Assembly: GCA_963809245.1 (NCBI GenBank)
Contig: CAWEIU010000001.1
Span: forward strand, 186,001-250,000
Direction: 5' to 3'
DNA: 64,000 nt
DNA from: Roseiarcus sp963809245
GTDB taxonomy: Bacteria > Pseudomonadota > Alphaproteobacteria > Rhizobiales > Beijerinckiaceae
Under the pieces are notes generated by a model. That model saw only the letters and a program-made list of their open reading frames with translations, did not search any database and had not been told where the DNA came from. The position numbers were made by a program, and so were the translations under genes. Positions 18,118 to 30,587 of this stretch are shown here, one piece after another. How positions within the stretch are numbered: the stretch's first letter is position 1; each line of letters begins with the position of its first letter.

Positions 18118-19503
18118 TCAGTCCGCCCGGGCGATCACGTGGAAGAATGTGCCGGTGACGCGCCCGCGTCGCGATCCCGATGGCGCCGGCGCTGCGCCGT
18201 ACGCGTCGCCAAGGCTTGCGAATGGCGCGTCGCCGCCCAAAGTCGTCACGCTGGCGTAGTGAAATTCGTGGCCGCGCAGACGCTGTCCGGCGCGGCCCAG
18301 GACGCCGTCGGCGAGCAGCGTCGCGTCACGGTAGCCGAGATTCATCTTGCGCTTGGCGAAGCTCGTCTCCACCGACAGGAGGCCCGCCATGCTGTGGACG
18401 ACGCCCGCGGCGTCGGTCAGCGCCTCGCCGAGAACCATGTAGCCGCCGCATTCGCCGTGCACCGGCCGCGTTTCGGCAAAGCCGCGCAATCCTTTGAGGA
18501 AACGGCTCGCGGCGGCAAGGCGTCCGGCATGGAGTTCCGGGTAGCCGCCCGGCAGCCAGCACATCTCAGCGTCGTCCGGCGGAGGCTCGTCGTCCAGGGG
18601 AGAGAAAAAGAGGATCTCCGCCCCTCGGTCGCGCCAGCTCATCAGAAGGTGCGGATAGAGGAAGGAGAAGGCCGCGTCTCGGGCGACGGCGATGCGCTGG
18701 GCCGGCGGCGGCAACGCGGCCGGAGCGATCCCCTGGGATAGAGCGAGCGGCGCGGCGAGCGCGAGAATGGCGCCAAGGTCGGCGTGCTCGGCGACGAAGC
18801 GCGCGATTGCGTCGATGCGGCTTTCGAGACGTTCCGTCTCGCTCGCCTGAACCAGGCCGAGATGCCTTTCCGGCAGAGCGATGTCGTCCGCCCTCGGCAG
18901 CGAACCGACGATCGGAACGCCGAGCGCCTCGATCGCCTCGGACGCCAAGCGGTGATGGCGCGGGCTGCCGACCCTGTTTATGACGACCCCGGCGATTCGC
19001 ACCCTCGGATCGTAGAGGGCGCAGCCCTTGACGATCGCCGCCGCGGATTGGGCCTGTCCGGAGACGTCGATCGTCAGCAGAACGGGAAGCCCCAACGCCG
19101 CCGCGACGTCCGCCGAAGCGCCCGAGCGTCCTGGCTCCGCCGGCGCGCCATCGAACAGGCCCATCGAGGCTTCGACCAGGAACAAATCGGATCCAGCCGC
19201 CGCGCGGCTTGACAATGCGGTAAGGAGCGCTGGCTCCATGGCCCACGAGTTGAGATTGAGGCTCGCGCGTCCCGTTGCGGCCTCGTGAAAGGCGGGATCG
19301 ATGAAATCCGGTCCCGACTTGGCTCCGGCGACTGAGACGCCGCGGGCGCGAAAGGCGCGCATCAGCCCGAGCGCCAGCGTCGTCTTGCCGCTGCCCGATC
19401 GGGGCGCGGCAATCAGAAGGCCGCGCGGGATTGCGGGGCCTTCGGGACCGGTCGGCTGTTGCGGCGGCGCCGCAGTCATTCGGTCGTGCGCGCTCATATC
19501 CAT
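18118..19503 (-). CDS. cobB: Cobyrinic acid a,c-diamide synthase (hydrogenobyrinate a,c-diamide synthase)
   Basis: 461 residues. It amidates the a and c side chains of (hydrogeno)byrinic acid using glutamine and ATP. The N-terminal P-loop domain has 'RSGSGKTTLALGLMRAF', and 'KSGPDFIDPAFHEAATGR' is the family's second block. The C-terminal class-I glutamine amidotransferase domain holds the nucleophile in 'HGECGGYMVLGEAL' and a late His in 'RGHEFHY'. It is divergent from cbiD with only 41 bp between starts, so each promoter must lie partly inside the other's coding sequence or in that short gap. Confidence 0.92.
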   Translation of the reverse strand: MDMSAHDRMTAAPPQQPTGPEGPAIPRGLLIAAPRSGSGKTTLALGLMRAFRARGVSVAGAKSGPDFIDPAFHEAATGRASLNLNSWAMEPALLTALSSRAAAGSDLFLVEASMGLFDGAPAEPGRSGASADVAAALGLPVLLTIDVSGQAQSAAAIVKGCALYDPRVRIAGVVINRVGSPRHHRLASEAIEALGVPIVGSLPRADDIALPERHLGLVQASETERLESRIDAIARFVAEHADLGAILALAAPLALSQGIAPAALPPPAQRIAVARDAAFSFLYPHLLMSWRDRGAEILFFSPLDDEPPPDDAEMCWLPGGYPELHAGRLAAASRFLKGLRGFAETRPVHGECGGYMVLGEALTDAAGVVHSMAGLLSVETSFAKRKMNLGYRDATLLADGVLGRAGQRLRGHEFHYASVTTLGGDAPFASLGDAYGAAPAPSGSRRGRVTGTFFHVIARAD

Positions 19504-19544
19504 ATTTTCCCTTGCGTGCCGCTACGAGAGCGGTACCAAGAGTC

Positions 19545-20639
19545 ATGATTGAACCCGAGGATGAGGCAAGGCCTCTTCTGCGCCGGGGCTGGACGACGGG
19601 CGCTTGCGCCACGGCGGCCGCACGCGCCGCCTATGAGGCGCTGGTGGGGGGGAATTTCCCCGATCCGGTTTCGATCCGGCTGCCGCGCGGCCAGCGCCCC
19701 GCCTTTGCGCTGGCGCTTCATGAGCGCGGCTTCGGCTACGCCCGTGCCGGCGTCGTCAAGGACGCGGGAGACGATCCCGACGTGACGCACGGCGCCTTGG
19801 TGATCGCGCGAGTCACTCCGGGTCCGCCAGGCTCGGGGGTCGGTTTTCGCGCCGGCGAGGGCGTCGGAATTGTGACCCGGCCCGGCTTGCCGCTCGCCAC
19901 AGGCGAGCCGGCGATCAATCCGGCGCCGCGCCAGATGATCCGCGAGGCGATCGAAGAGGCCGCAACCTCTTACGGCGCCGCGAGCGACGTCGTCGTTGAG
20001 ATATCGATTCCTGACGGCGAAAAAATCGCCGAGCGAACGCTGAACGGCCGGCTCGGCATCATCGGCGGCTTGTCGATTCTCGGCACGACCGGCATCGTGG
20101 TCCCGTTCTCCTGCGCGGCCTGGATCGCCTCCATACATCGCGGCGTCGACGTCGCCCGCGGCATGGGCCTCACGCATGTCGCCGGCGCGACCGGCGCGAC
20201 CTCGGAGGCTGCCGTGCAGGCGCTCCACAACTTGCCGGACGCGGCGCTGATCGACATGGGCGACTTCGCTGGCGGCATGTTGAAGTATCTGCGCCTCCAT
20301 CCCATCCCGCGCGTCACCGTCGCCGGAGGCATGGGCAAGATGACGAAGCTCGGCCAAGGCTGTCTCGACTTGCACTCCAAACGCGGCGCGGTCGATCTCG
20401 GCTTCCTCGCCGGTTTCGCGCCGAGCGATCTGGCGGAGCGCATACGCGCGGCCAACACCGCCAAGCATGCCTTCGAACTCGCGGAAGCGGAAGGGGTCGA
20501 TCTCGCAAGCTGCGTCGCCGACGCCGCCTGGGCGACCGCCGCCAAGACGATGGCCGGCTCGGGTTCCGAACTCGAAATCCTGGTTTTCGATCGCGACGGC
20601 GGGTTTCTCGCCCGCAGCGGCTTCAAAGCCGTCGGTTAG
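19545..20639 (+). CDS. cbiD: Cobalt-precorrin-5B C1-methyltransferase-type protein CbiD
   Basis: 364 residues. It matches CbiD, which methylates C1 of the corrin ring and is not related in fold to CobF. Visible blocks are 'LRRGWTTGACATAAARAAY' at the N-terminus, 'KDAGDDPDVTHGALV', 'GEGVGIVTRPGL', 'GEPAINPAPRQMI', 'LGIIGGLSILGTTGIV' and 'CLDLHSKRGAVDL'. ATG 19545 is chosen because it begins the family's normal N-terminus; an open frame to 19431 overlaps cobB. It is on the opposite strand to most of the cob genes. No cobF is seen in the window, so CbiD probably does the C1 methylation in an otherwise O2-dependent pathway. Confidence 0.9.
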   Translation: MIEPEDEARPLLRRGWTTGACATAAARAAYEALVGGNFPDPVSIRLPRGQRPAFALALHERGFGYARAGVVKDAGDDPDVTHGALVIARVTPGPPGSGVGFRAGEGVGIVTRPGLPLATGEPAINPAPRQMIREAIEEAATSYGAASDVVVEISIPDGEKIAERTLNGRLGIIGGLSILGTTGIVVPFSCAAWIASIHRGVDVARGMGLTHVAGATGATSEAAVQALHNLPDAALIDMGDFAGGMLKYLRLHPIPRVTVAGGMGKMTKLGQGCLDLHSKRGAVDLGFLAGFAPSDLAERIRAANTAKHAFELAEAEGVDLASCVADAAWATAAKTMAGSGSELEILVFDRDGGFLARSGFKAVG

Positions 20640-20650
20640 CGCATGGCGCC

Positions 20651-20741
20651 CGTCATTGCGAGCGGAGCGAAGCAATCTAGCGGGGCCGGCGATGCAAGCG
20701 GACCGATGGATTGCTTCGTCGTTGCGCTCCTCGCAATGACG
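20651..20741. repeat. REP-like palindromic repeat, copy 1
   Basis: A 91-bp imperfect palindrome. It begins cgtcattgcgagcggagcg, has an inner gcaatc...gattgc pair, and ends gctcctcgcaatgacg. It fills the gap between the convergent genes cbiD and cobM. It is one of four copies in the window (others at 37532, 48661 and 54535). Confidence 0.8.
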
Positions 20742-20752
20742 GCTCAGCGCGC

Positions 20753-21517
20753 TCATTGCGCCGCTCCGCCGCGAAAGCGACGCCGGTAGTCGGGATCGTA
20801 AAGCGCGCTGTCGCGGAAGTCTCGCGCGCCGAGCGCCGGCCCAACCAGAACCAGAGCGGTCCGCTCCATCGGGCTTTTCGCCGCCTCAGCGACGATCGTC
20901 GCCAGCGAACCTTCGACGATCTGCTCGTCGGGCCAACTCGCGCGATAGACGATCGCGACCGGACATTCATCGCCATAGAACGGCGTCAGCTCCGCGACGA
21001 TTTGATCCAGCACATGGATCGAGAGATGGATGGCGAGCGTCGCGCCGGTGACGGCGAAGTTCGCGAGAGTCTCGCGCTCCGGCATCGCGGAGGCGCGTCC
21101 GGTGGTTCGCGTCAGCGCCAGCGATTGCGCCACGCCGGGAAGCGTCAGCTCGCGCCCGAGCGCCGCCGCCGCCGCCGCAAAGGCCGGCACGCCGGGGGTG
21201 ATCGTGTAGGGAATGCCGAGGGCCTCGAGGCGGCGCAATTGTTCGCCCATCGCGCTCCAGATGGAGAGGTCGCCCGAATGGAGGCGGGCGACATCCAGGC
21301 CGGCCTCGTGCGCCTTCTCGAATTCGGCGGCGATCTCGTCGAGCGTCATCGGCGCGGTGTCGACGATGCGCGCGCCGTCGGGGCAATGGCTAAGCAATTC
21401 CCTGGGAACCAGCGAGCCCGCGTAAAGGCAGACCGGCGAGCACGCGATCAGGTCGCGGCCGCGCACGGTGATGAGATCCGGCGCGCCGGGGCCGGCGCCG
21501 ATGAAGTGCACCGTCAC
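20753..21517 (-). CDS. cobM: Precorrin-4 C11-methyltransferase
   Basis: 254 residues, a SAM-dependent tetrapyrrole methylase that methylates C11 of precorrin-4. The N-terminus has the family loop 'IGAGPGAPDLITVRG', and later blocks include 'LHSGDLSIWSAMGEQ' and 'GIPYTITPGVPAFAAAAAAL'. The GTG start at 21517 overlaps the restored cobE stop (GTGA). The open frame continues upstream into cobE only because cobE carries a frameshift, so the long 394-residue frame is not a real fusion. Confidence 0.92.
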   Translation of the reverse strand: MTVHFIGAGPGAPDLITVRGRDLIACSPVCLYAGSLVPRELLSHCPDGARIVDTAPMTLDEIAAEFEKAHEAGLDVARLHSGDLSIWSAMGEQLRRLEALGIPYTITPGVPAFAAAAAALGRELTLPGVAQSLALTRTTGRASAMPERETLANFAVTGATLAIHLSIHVLDQIVAELTPFYGDECPVAIVYRASWPDEQIVEGSLATIVAEAAKSPMERTALVLVGPALGARDFRDSALYDPDYRRRFRGGAAQ

Positions 21518-21916
21518 GCTTTGTCCTCCGCATCGGAAATGTCGGCGGCGATCGCGCAGGCCGCGTCGTTCGAGATCAGGCGCGCCACGACGATTGTCGC
21601 CTTCGGGCCTGCGCCCGCCAGAGCGGCGGCTTCGGCGACGCTGTCGTGGCCGGTGGCCTCGCGCGACTTGGCGGATTCTGGTGGCGACTCGATCGGCGAC
21701 GGCGAGAAGATCGGCGTCGTCGAGAAAGGCGATTTCGCATCCGAGCGCCGCCGCGGCCTCGCGCAGCCCTCGCTCCTGAGATTTACGCACGCTCGAATAG
21801 AGCTGGACGCGCGCGGGTTCGCGCGGTAGGCGCGCCAGCGCTTCGCGCACGAGCGCGGCGACAGAATCCGCCGAAGCGTTCTTGCGACAGCCGAGGCCGA
21901 CGGCGACCGATTTCAT
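21514..21916 (-). pseudogene. cobE: Cobalamin biosynthesis protein CobE (CbiG C-terminal-like), frameshifted
   Basis: A small protein of about 133 residues equivalent to the C-terminal domain of CbiG. Its exact role in the aerobic pathway is unclear. The N-terminal half reads 'VAVGLGCRKNASADSVAALV', which is typical. At about 21675 the frame changes by +1: one extra base after the codons for 'RVATR' restores 'SAKSREATGHDSVAEAAAL' and the family's normal C-terminus, with a TGA at 21514-21516 overlapping the cobM start. ATG 21916 overlaps the cobL stop (ATGA). This is the only frameshift I found outside the first 6.3 kb. It may be a sequencing error or a true mutation. Confidence 0.75.
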
Positions 21917-23124
21917 CGCGGCTTCTCGTAGCGCCATTGCACGATCGGCATTGCGGGCCGGAAGCCATGAAAGCCGCCGATCTTTTCCGCGCGGGCGACG
22001 GAGAGTTGGACAAGGTCGCCGCCGAGCGCGCCGAAGCGGCCGGTAAGCTCCGCTTGCGTCTCGATCGTCACGGCGTTGACGACGAGGCGTCCGCCTGGAG
22101 CAAGCGCCGCGAGGACTGCGTCAAGAACGCCGGGCGCGCCGGCGCCCCCGCCGATGAAGACGGCGTCGGGCGTCGGCAAGCCCTTCAGCGCCTGCGGCGC
22201 CGCGCCCTCGACGAGGCGCAGGCCTGGCGTGCCCAACGCCGCGGCGTTGCGCATGATGCGGGCGGCCCGGTCGGCGTTTCGTTCAATCGCGACGGCCTTG
22301 TTGGCGGGATCGGCAAGCATCCATTCGACTGCAATCGAGCCCGACCCCGCGCCGATGTCCCAGAGCGTCTCGCTACGGCGCGGCGCCAACGCCGACAAAG
22401 TCACCGCGCGAACTTCGCTCTTCGTAAGCTGCCCGTCGTTCTCGAACCAGTCGTCGGGCAGGCCCGGCGCGCGAGGGATTAGCTTCGCTCCCGGCGATGC
22501 GACGACTTCGAGCGCGATGACGTTGAGCGGGCTGATCGCATCAAAAGCGAACGCCTCGGCGAGCGTCGTGCGAATGCGCTCCTTTGCGCCGCCGAGATGT
22601 TCGCAGACCGTTAGACGCGAGCGACCGAGGCCGCGCGAAGTCAACAGGCGCGCCAGTTTGGTGGGCGTCGTTTCGTCCCACGACAGAGCGAGAATGCGCG
22701 CGCCGTCGCTCAGATGCGGAATGATGCGCTCGAGCGGGCGGCCGTGCAGCGAGACGAGGGCACAATCCTGCTGCGCCCAGCCGAGGCGCGACGCCAGCAG
22801 GCTGAAGGTCGAGGGCGACGGCAGCGAGACGATCTCGCTCATATCGACGAGACGCGCCAGCGCTGAGCCGACGCCGTAAAAGAAGGGATCGCCGGAGGCG
22901 AGAACGCATACCCGTTCGCCGCGCCGCGACAGGATGACGGGGTAGGCCGCTTCGATCGGCGAAGGCCAGCGCAAGGTCTCGGCGTCGAGGCGGCCGACGA
23001 GTTCGAGATGACGCTCGCCGCCGACGACGAGGCTCGCTTGTCTCAGGAGATGCGTTGCGGCAGGAGAAAGACCGTCGAGCCCGTCTTCTCCCAGTCCGAT
23101 GATCGAGAGCCAAGGCGCGCTCAT
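21913..23124 (-). CDS. cobL: Precorrin-6Y C5,15-methyltransferase (decarboxylating)
   Basis: 403 residues, the normal CbiE-CbiT fusion length. The N-terminal CbiE-like methylase starts 'SIIGLGEDGLDGLSPAA' and has 'VLASGDPFFYGVGSAL'. The C-terminal CbiT-like Rossmann methylase shows the SAM motif 'WDIGAGSGSIAVEWM' (about residue 250). It methylates C5 and C15 and removes the C12 acetate carboxyl group. ATG 23124 is preferred to a TTG two codons upstream. It diverges from cobK with a 26-bp gap, so its promoter must overlap cobK, unless it relies on read-through from cobJ. Confidence 0.93.
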   Translation of the reverse strand: MSAPWLSIIGLGEDGLDGLSPAATHLLRQASLVVGGERHLELVGRLDAETLRWPSPIEAAYPVILSRRGERVCVLASGDPFFYGVGSALARLVDMSEIVSLPSPSTFSLLASRLGWAQQDCALVSLHGRPLERIIPHLSDGARILALSWDETTPTKLARLLTSRGLGRSRLTVCEHLGGAKERIRTTLAEAFAFDAISPLNVIALEVVASPGAKLIPRAPGLPDDWFENDGQLTKSEVRAVTLSALAPRRSETLWDIGAGSGSIAVEWMLADPANKAVAIERNADRAARIMRNAAALGTPGLRLVEGAAPQALKGLPTPDAVFIGGGAGAPGVLDAVLAALAPGGRLVVNAVTIETQAELTGRFGALGGDLVQLSVARAEKIGGFHGFRPAMPIVQWRYEKPR

Positions 23125-23150
23125 GCGCAACCTCCTGCCGGAGCACGGCG

Positions 23151-23897
23151 ATGCGTCTGTTGATTCTGGGCGGCACGACCGAGGCGAGCCAATTGGTGCG
23201 CGCGCTCGCGGGTCGGGCCGACATTGCAGCGACCCTTTCGCTGGCGGGGCGCACGCAAAGCCCCGTCGCGCCGCCGATCCCTTTCCGCATCGGCGGCTTC
23301 GGCGGCGTCGAGGGACTGCGCGCTTACCTCCGGTCGGAGCGGATCGACGCCGTCATCGATGCGACGCATCCTTTCGCGGCGCAAATGTCGCTTCACGCCA
23401 ATGCGGCCTGTCGTGCCGAGGGCGTGGCGCTCGCCGTGTTTACCCGTCCCGGCTGGCTGCGCCAGCAAGGCGACGACTGGACCGAGGTCGAGCGCATCGA
23501 AGACGCGGTCGCCGCGCTTGGGCAAGCGCCGCGCAACGTCTTTCTGACGCAGGGCCGGCTGCAACTCGCCGCCTTCCTCAACGCGCCGCAGCACTTCTAT
23601 GTCGTGCGCACGATCGACCAGCCCGAGGCAATCGCGGCGCTGCCGAGACACCGGCTCATCCTCGCGCGCGCGCCCTTCAAGCTCGAGGACGAACTGGCGC
23701 TGATGCGCGAGCAGGGAATCGAAATCCTCGTCACCAAGAACAGCGGCGGCGCCGCGACCTACCCCAAGATCGCGGCGGCGCGGCGTCTCGGCCTCAAGGT
23801 CGTGATGCTCTCGCGGCCGAAGAGAGTCGACGCGCCGGAGCTTCACGATCTCGACGAGGCGCTCGCCTGGATCGACGCTCATCGTCCCGCCCCATAG
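23151..23897 (+). CDS. cobK: Precorrin-6A reductase
   Basis: 248 residues. It reduces precorrin-6A to the dihydro form with NADPH. Typical blocks are the N-terminal 'LLILGGTTEASQLVRALAG', 'DAVIDATHPFAAQMS', 'FLTQGRLQLAAF' and 'LVTKNSGGAATYPKI'. It is on the plus strand inside an otherwise minus-strand run. Its last 19 bp overlap the 3' end of cobJ (convergent), and its start is 26 bp from that of cobL (divergent). Confidence 0.92.
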   Translation: MRLLILGGTTEASQLVRALAGRADIAATLSLAGRTQSPVAPPIPFRIGGFGGVEGLRAYLRSERIDAVIDATHPFAAQMSLHANAACRAEGVALAVFTRPGWLRQQGDDWTEVERIEDAVAALGQAPRNVFLTQGRLQLAAFLNAPQHFYVVRTIDQPEAIAALPRHRLILARAPFKLEDELALMREQGIEILVTKNSGGAATYPKIAAARRLGLKVVMLSRPKRVDAPELHDLDEALAWIDAHRPAP

Positions 23898-24640
23898 CTG
23901 CGCGGCGTCAGCATCCAGGGCGCGCCGCCGTCGCGCGCGATGAATCGCGTCTCGCTGGAGCCGATCAGCACGAGCGTGCTCATATCGACGACGCCAACAT
24001 CCGCCTCGGACAAGGTCGTCACAATGATGCGCTCGTCGGCGCGGCCGACCGCGCGGGCGAAGGCGACGGGCGTCGTTGCGGATTTCAAGGCGCGCAAGCG
24101 TTCGAAGGCGTCGTAAATCCGCTGCGGTCTCGCCTTGGAGGCGGGATTGTAGAGCGCGATCACGAAATCGCCCTGCGCCGCCGCATCGAGGCGCCGCACA
24201 ATGACGTCCCAAGGTTTGAGATTGTCGGACAGCGAGATCGCGCAGAAGTCATGGCCCAGCGGCGCGCCGAGCCGAGCCGCCGCCGCCTGCATCGCGCTGA
24301 TGCCCGGCAGCACGCGGATATCGAGCGCGCGCCATTGCGGCTCGCCGGTTTCGACGGCTTCGAACACGGCGGCGGCCATTGCGAAGACGCCGGGATCGCC
24401 GCCGGAGACGACCGCGACATGGGCGCCGTGCGAGGCGAGATCGAGCGCCTGGCGCGCGCGCTCGATCTCGACGCGGTTGTCGCTCGCGTAGCGCGTCTGT
24501 CCGTCACGCGAGGGAAGCCGGTCGACATAGGATTTGTAGCCGACGACGGCACTTGCCCCGGCGAGCGCCGTGGCGGCCTCCGGAGTCATCCAATCGTCCG
24601 GGCCGGGACCGAGGCCGACGATCGAGAGAACGCCTGTCAT
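23879..24640 (-). CDS. cobJ: Precorrin-3B C17-methyltransferase
   Basis: 253 residues. It methylates C17 and drives ring contraction of precorrin-3B to precorrin-4. Tetrapyrrole methylase blocks are 'IVGLGPGPDDWMTPEA', 'GYKSYVDRLPS', 'VVSGGDPGVFAMAAAV', 'RVLPGISAMQAAAARLG' and 'IALYNPASKARPQ'. ATG 24640 overlaps the cobI stop (ATGA). The open frame upstream of 24640 is only an extension inside cobI. Confidence 0.93.
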   Translation of the reverse strand: MTGVLSIVGLGPGPDDWMTPEAATALAGASAVVGYKSYVDRLPSRDGQTRYASDNRVEIERARQALDLASHGAHVAVVSGGDPGVFAMAAAVFEAVETGEPQWRALDIRVLPGISAMQAAAARLGAPLGHDFCAISLSDNLKPWDVIVRRLDAAAQGDFVIALYNPASKARPQRIYDAFERLRALKSATTPVAFARAVGRADERIIVTTLSEADVGVVDMSTLVLIGSSETRFIARDGGAPWMLTPRSYGAGR

Positions 24641-25377
24641 GGCCGGCGGCCCTGTCCGCTGACGAGGATGATCGAGAAATAGGGCGCGCCGTCGTCGGGC
24701 TTGTCCATCAGCCGCATGATCTTCTCGCCGCTCATCGTGCCGCGCTCGACGTAGATCGCACGCTCGTAGAGTCCGGCGGCGACGAGAGCGGCTCTGATCT
24801 TGGTAAAATTCCTGCCGATCTTCATGATGACCGCGGCGTCGGTGTCTTTCAGACGCGCGATCAGCACCGCCTCGTCGAGGGTGCCCGGCAACACCGTCAG
24901 CACGTCGTCGCCCCAGGTGATCGGCTCGCCGACCGCCGACCAGCATCCCGCCATTCCCGTGACGCCCGGCACGATCGTGGTGCGGAAGCGATCCTTGAGG
25001 CGGATGTAGAGATGCATGAACGAGCTGTAAAAGAGCGGGTCGCCCTCGCTCAAGACGGCGACGTCTCGCCCGGCGAGAAGATGGCCGGCGATCCGCTCGC
25101 TCGACGCCTCGTAGAACTCTGCGAGCAGAGCGTTGTAGGCGGGATCGCTGACCGGCGTTTCCGTCGTCACCGGATAGTAGAGCGGCAGCTCGATCGCGTT
25201 CGCGGGCAGCCAGCGATCGACGATCGCGCGCGCGTTGCCGCGCCGCCCGGCTTTGGCGAAATAGACGACCACAGGCGAGGCCTCGATCAGTCGCGCCGAC
25301 TTGACGGTGATGAGTTCGGGATCGCCGGGGCCGAGACCAATCCCATAGAGCGTGCCCGAAGCGGCAGCGTCGGTCAT
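24637..25377 (-). CDS. cobI: Precorrin-2 C20-methyltransferase
   Basis: 246 residues. It methylates precorrin-2 at C20, the entry step to the corrin branch. Blocks are 'GIGLGPGDPELITVKSARL', 'YYPVTTETPVSDPAYNALL', 'VLSEGDPLFYSSFMHLYIRL', 'VPGVTGMAGCWSAV' and 'VIMKIGRNFTKI'. ATG 25377 overlaps the cobH stop (ATGA), and its own stop overlaps the cobJ start. Confidence 0.93.
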   Translation of the reverse strand: MTDAAASGTLYGIGLGPGDPELITVKSARLIEASPVVVYFAKAGRRGNARAIVDRWLPANAIELPLYYPVTTETPVSDPAYNALLAEFYEASSERIAGHLLAGRDVAVLSEGDPLFYSSFMHLYIRLKDRFRTTIVPGVTGMAGCWSAVGEPITWGDDVLTVLPGTLDEAVLIARLKDTDAAVIMKIGRNFTKIRAALVAAGLYERAIYVERGTMSGEKIMRLMDKPDDGAPYFSIILVSGQGRRP

Positions 25378-26006
25378 TCCTTTGGGCTCGCGAGGGCGTT
25401 GACGCAGGCGGCGGCCATCGCGCTGCCGCCGCGCCGGCCGCGCACGATGATGGACGCTGCGTCCGTTCGCGCGATCAGCGCATCCTTCGATTCCGCTGCG
25501 CCGACGAAGCCGACCGGCATGCCGATGATGAGGGCGGGCGCCGGCGCGCCGGCGTCGAGCATTTCGAGCAGATGAAACAGCGCCGTCGGGGCGTTGCCGA
25601 CGGCGATAACGGCGCCGGCGAGGTGCGGGCGCCACAATTCGAGCGCCGCCGCGCTTCGCGTCGTGCCAAGCCGCCGCGCCAGATCAGGAACCCTGTCGTC
25701 GTTGAGCGTGCAGATGACGGAATTGTTCCTGGGCAGCCGGGCGCGCGTCACGCCATGCGCCACCATGCTGGCGTCGCACAGGATGGGGGCGCCCGCCTGC
25801 AGCGCCGCGATCCCGTCCTTGGTGGCGGTGGGCGAGAAATGGATGTCCGCCGCCGTCTCGACCAAGCCGCAGGCGTGAATGATGCGCACGGCGACGCGCT
25901 CTTCCTCCGCGCTGAAGCGCGCGAGATCGGCTTCCCGCCGAATGATGGCGAAGGAAATGCGGTAAATCTCCGCGCCGTCGCGAATGTATCCAGAATCAGG
26001 CGTCAC
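25374..26006 (-). CDS. cobH: Precorrin-8X methylmutase
   Basis: 210 residues. It moves the C11 methyl group to C12, giving hydrogenobyrinic acid. The active-site His is in 'SMVAHGVTRARLP'; other blocks are 'VIIHACGLVETAADI' region, 'GAPILCD', 'AVIAVGNAPTALFHLLE' and 'GMPVGFVGAAESK'. The GTG start at 26006 overlaps the cobG stop (GTGA) and gives the usual length. A longer in-frame start at 26039 lies inside cobG. Confidence 0.92.
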   Translation of the reverse strand: MTPDSGYIRDGAEIYRISFAIIRREADLARFSAEEERVAVRIIHACGLVETAADIHFSPTATKDGIAALQAGAPILCDASMVAHGVTRARLPRNNSVICTLNDDRVPDLARRLGTTRSAAALELWRPHLAGAVIAVGNAPTALFHLLEMLDAGAPAPALIIGMPVGFVGAAESKDALIARTDAASIIVRGRRGGSAMAAACVNALASPKE

Positions 26007-27258
26007 GCCGCCGCTCCTTTCCCAAGAGCCCGTAGACAAGCCGCCATCGCTTCGAAATTCAAGTCGCGACGGGCAGGTTCGTTCCGCGCGAAGCCATTTT
26101 CGATCAGATCATAGCCCGTTGGGGTAGCCACGAAGGTGAGGGGGGCGGGCCCGTTGAAGGCGCAGCCCTTCGCGCATCCGGAGACGTGAAGGGTTCCCCG
26201 ATAGTCCGCGAGGAAGGGCGCCAGCGCAAGCGCCGTGGCGCGGACGTCCGCGGCGGCGCTGGCGCAAGCTGGCTTGCCGGCGCAGGCGGCGAGCGCGAGG
26301 CGCGGATCGGCGCCGTCGAGAATGAAGCCGATGGCGGCAAGTTCCTTCGCCAGCCCGCGAGCGGCCCCGAGTTCCAGACCGGGCGCGAGCAGCGCGCGCC
26401 AAGGCGTAAGCCGGAGCTCCGCCGCGCCGTACGCTTTCGCGCGGGACGCCATCTGCCGCAGTTCATGTGCGCGCATCTGCCCAAAGGGAATTGCGGCGCC
26501 GATGAAGGCGTGGCTCGTGAGGGCGTGGGCGCCCAGCGCGTCGCCTCGTGCGACAGGCGCGGGGAGGGGCGCGTCGTCGCCGGACTGCAGGCCAGCGCGC
26601 AGCGCCACCGCGGCGGCTCCGACGCGCTGCACGAGCGCGCCCATGCGCCGATCCTCGCCGCAAAGCGCGAGAAAGGCGTGGGCGAGGGCGCTGGCGACTT
26701 CAGGCGCCGCCGCGGGCGCAATCACCCCCGCCGCAACGCCGCCAAGGCGGACCGCCAGACGCACTCCATCGTTCGCCGCGAAGGCGCGGAACTCGACATC
26801 GGCGGCGATCCCGGCCAGCGGCAGGACGCCGCCGCCGTCGACGAGAAAGCCGAATTTCGACGGCAGCGCGTGCAGCGCTTTCTCTTCCGTCAGCCGCTCT
26901 TCGAGCGCGGCGACGATCGGACGCGCGTCGAGCGCCGCGCTGTCGTCGAAGCCGGCGAGGGGGCTCGGGGTGACGTTGCGCACGGTCTCTGCGGCGGGAT
27001 CGCCGTCGAGCAGGCCGATCGCGTGAAGTCGGGCCCAAAGGGCGTCGAAGTCGTCGCGCCGGACGCCGCGCAGTTGAAGGTTCGCTCGCGCGGAAAGATC
27101 GATCAGGCCGTTGCCGAAACGCTCCGACAGCGAGGCGATCTCTCCCGCAAGATCAAACGAGACCGCGCCATTGAGGATGCGAAGGCGCACGAGATAGCCG
27201 TCGCCCGTCGCCATCGGGCGGAGCGCGCCGGGGCACCAGCCTTTGCGCTGCGGCGCGC

Positions 27259-27262
<4 letters not shown>
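26003..27262 (-). CDS. cobG: Precorrin-3B synthase (O2-dependent monooxygenase)
   Basis: 419 residues. CobG hydroxylates C20 and forms the gamma-lactone of precorrin-3B using O2 and a 4Fe-4S centre; it is related to sulfite/nitrite reductases. The cluster cysteines are seen in 'CAGKPACASA' and 'SGCAKGCAFNGP'. The N-terminus has the ferredoxin-like half ('GWCPGALRPMATGDGYLVRL', 'LSARANLQLRGV'). ATG 27262 overlaps the cobN stop. Its presence marks the aerobic cobalamin route. Confidence 0.92.
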
Positions 27263-30582
<3,320 letters not shown>

Positions 30583-30587
30583 GGGCG

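Noticed and set aside
20753..21916. CobE-CobM fusion protein
   Set aside because: The frame is continuous, but the 50 residues between the domains are Arg-rich nonsense, and a +1 correction restores a normal CobE end with a GTGA overlap to cobM.
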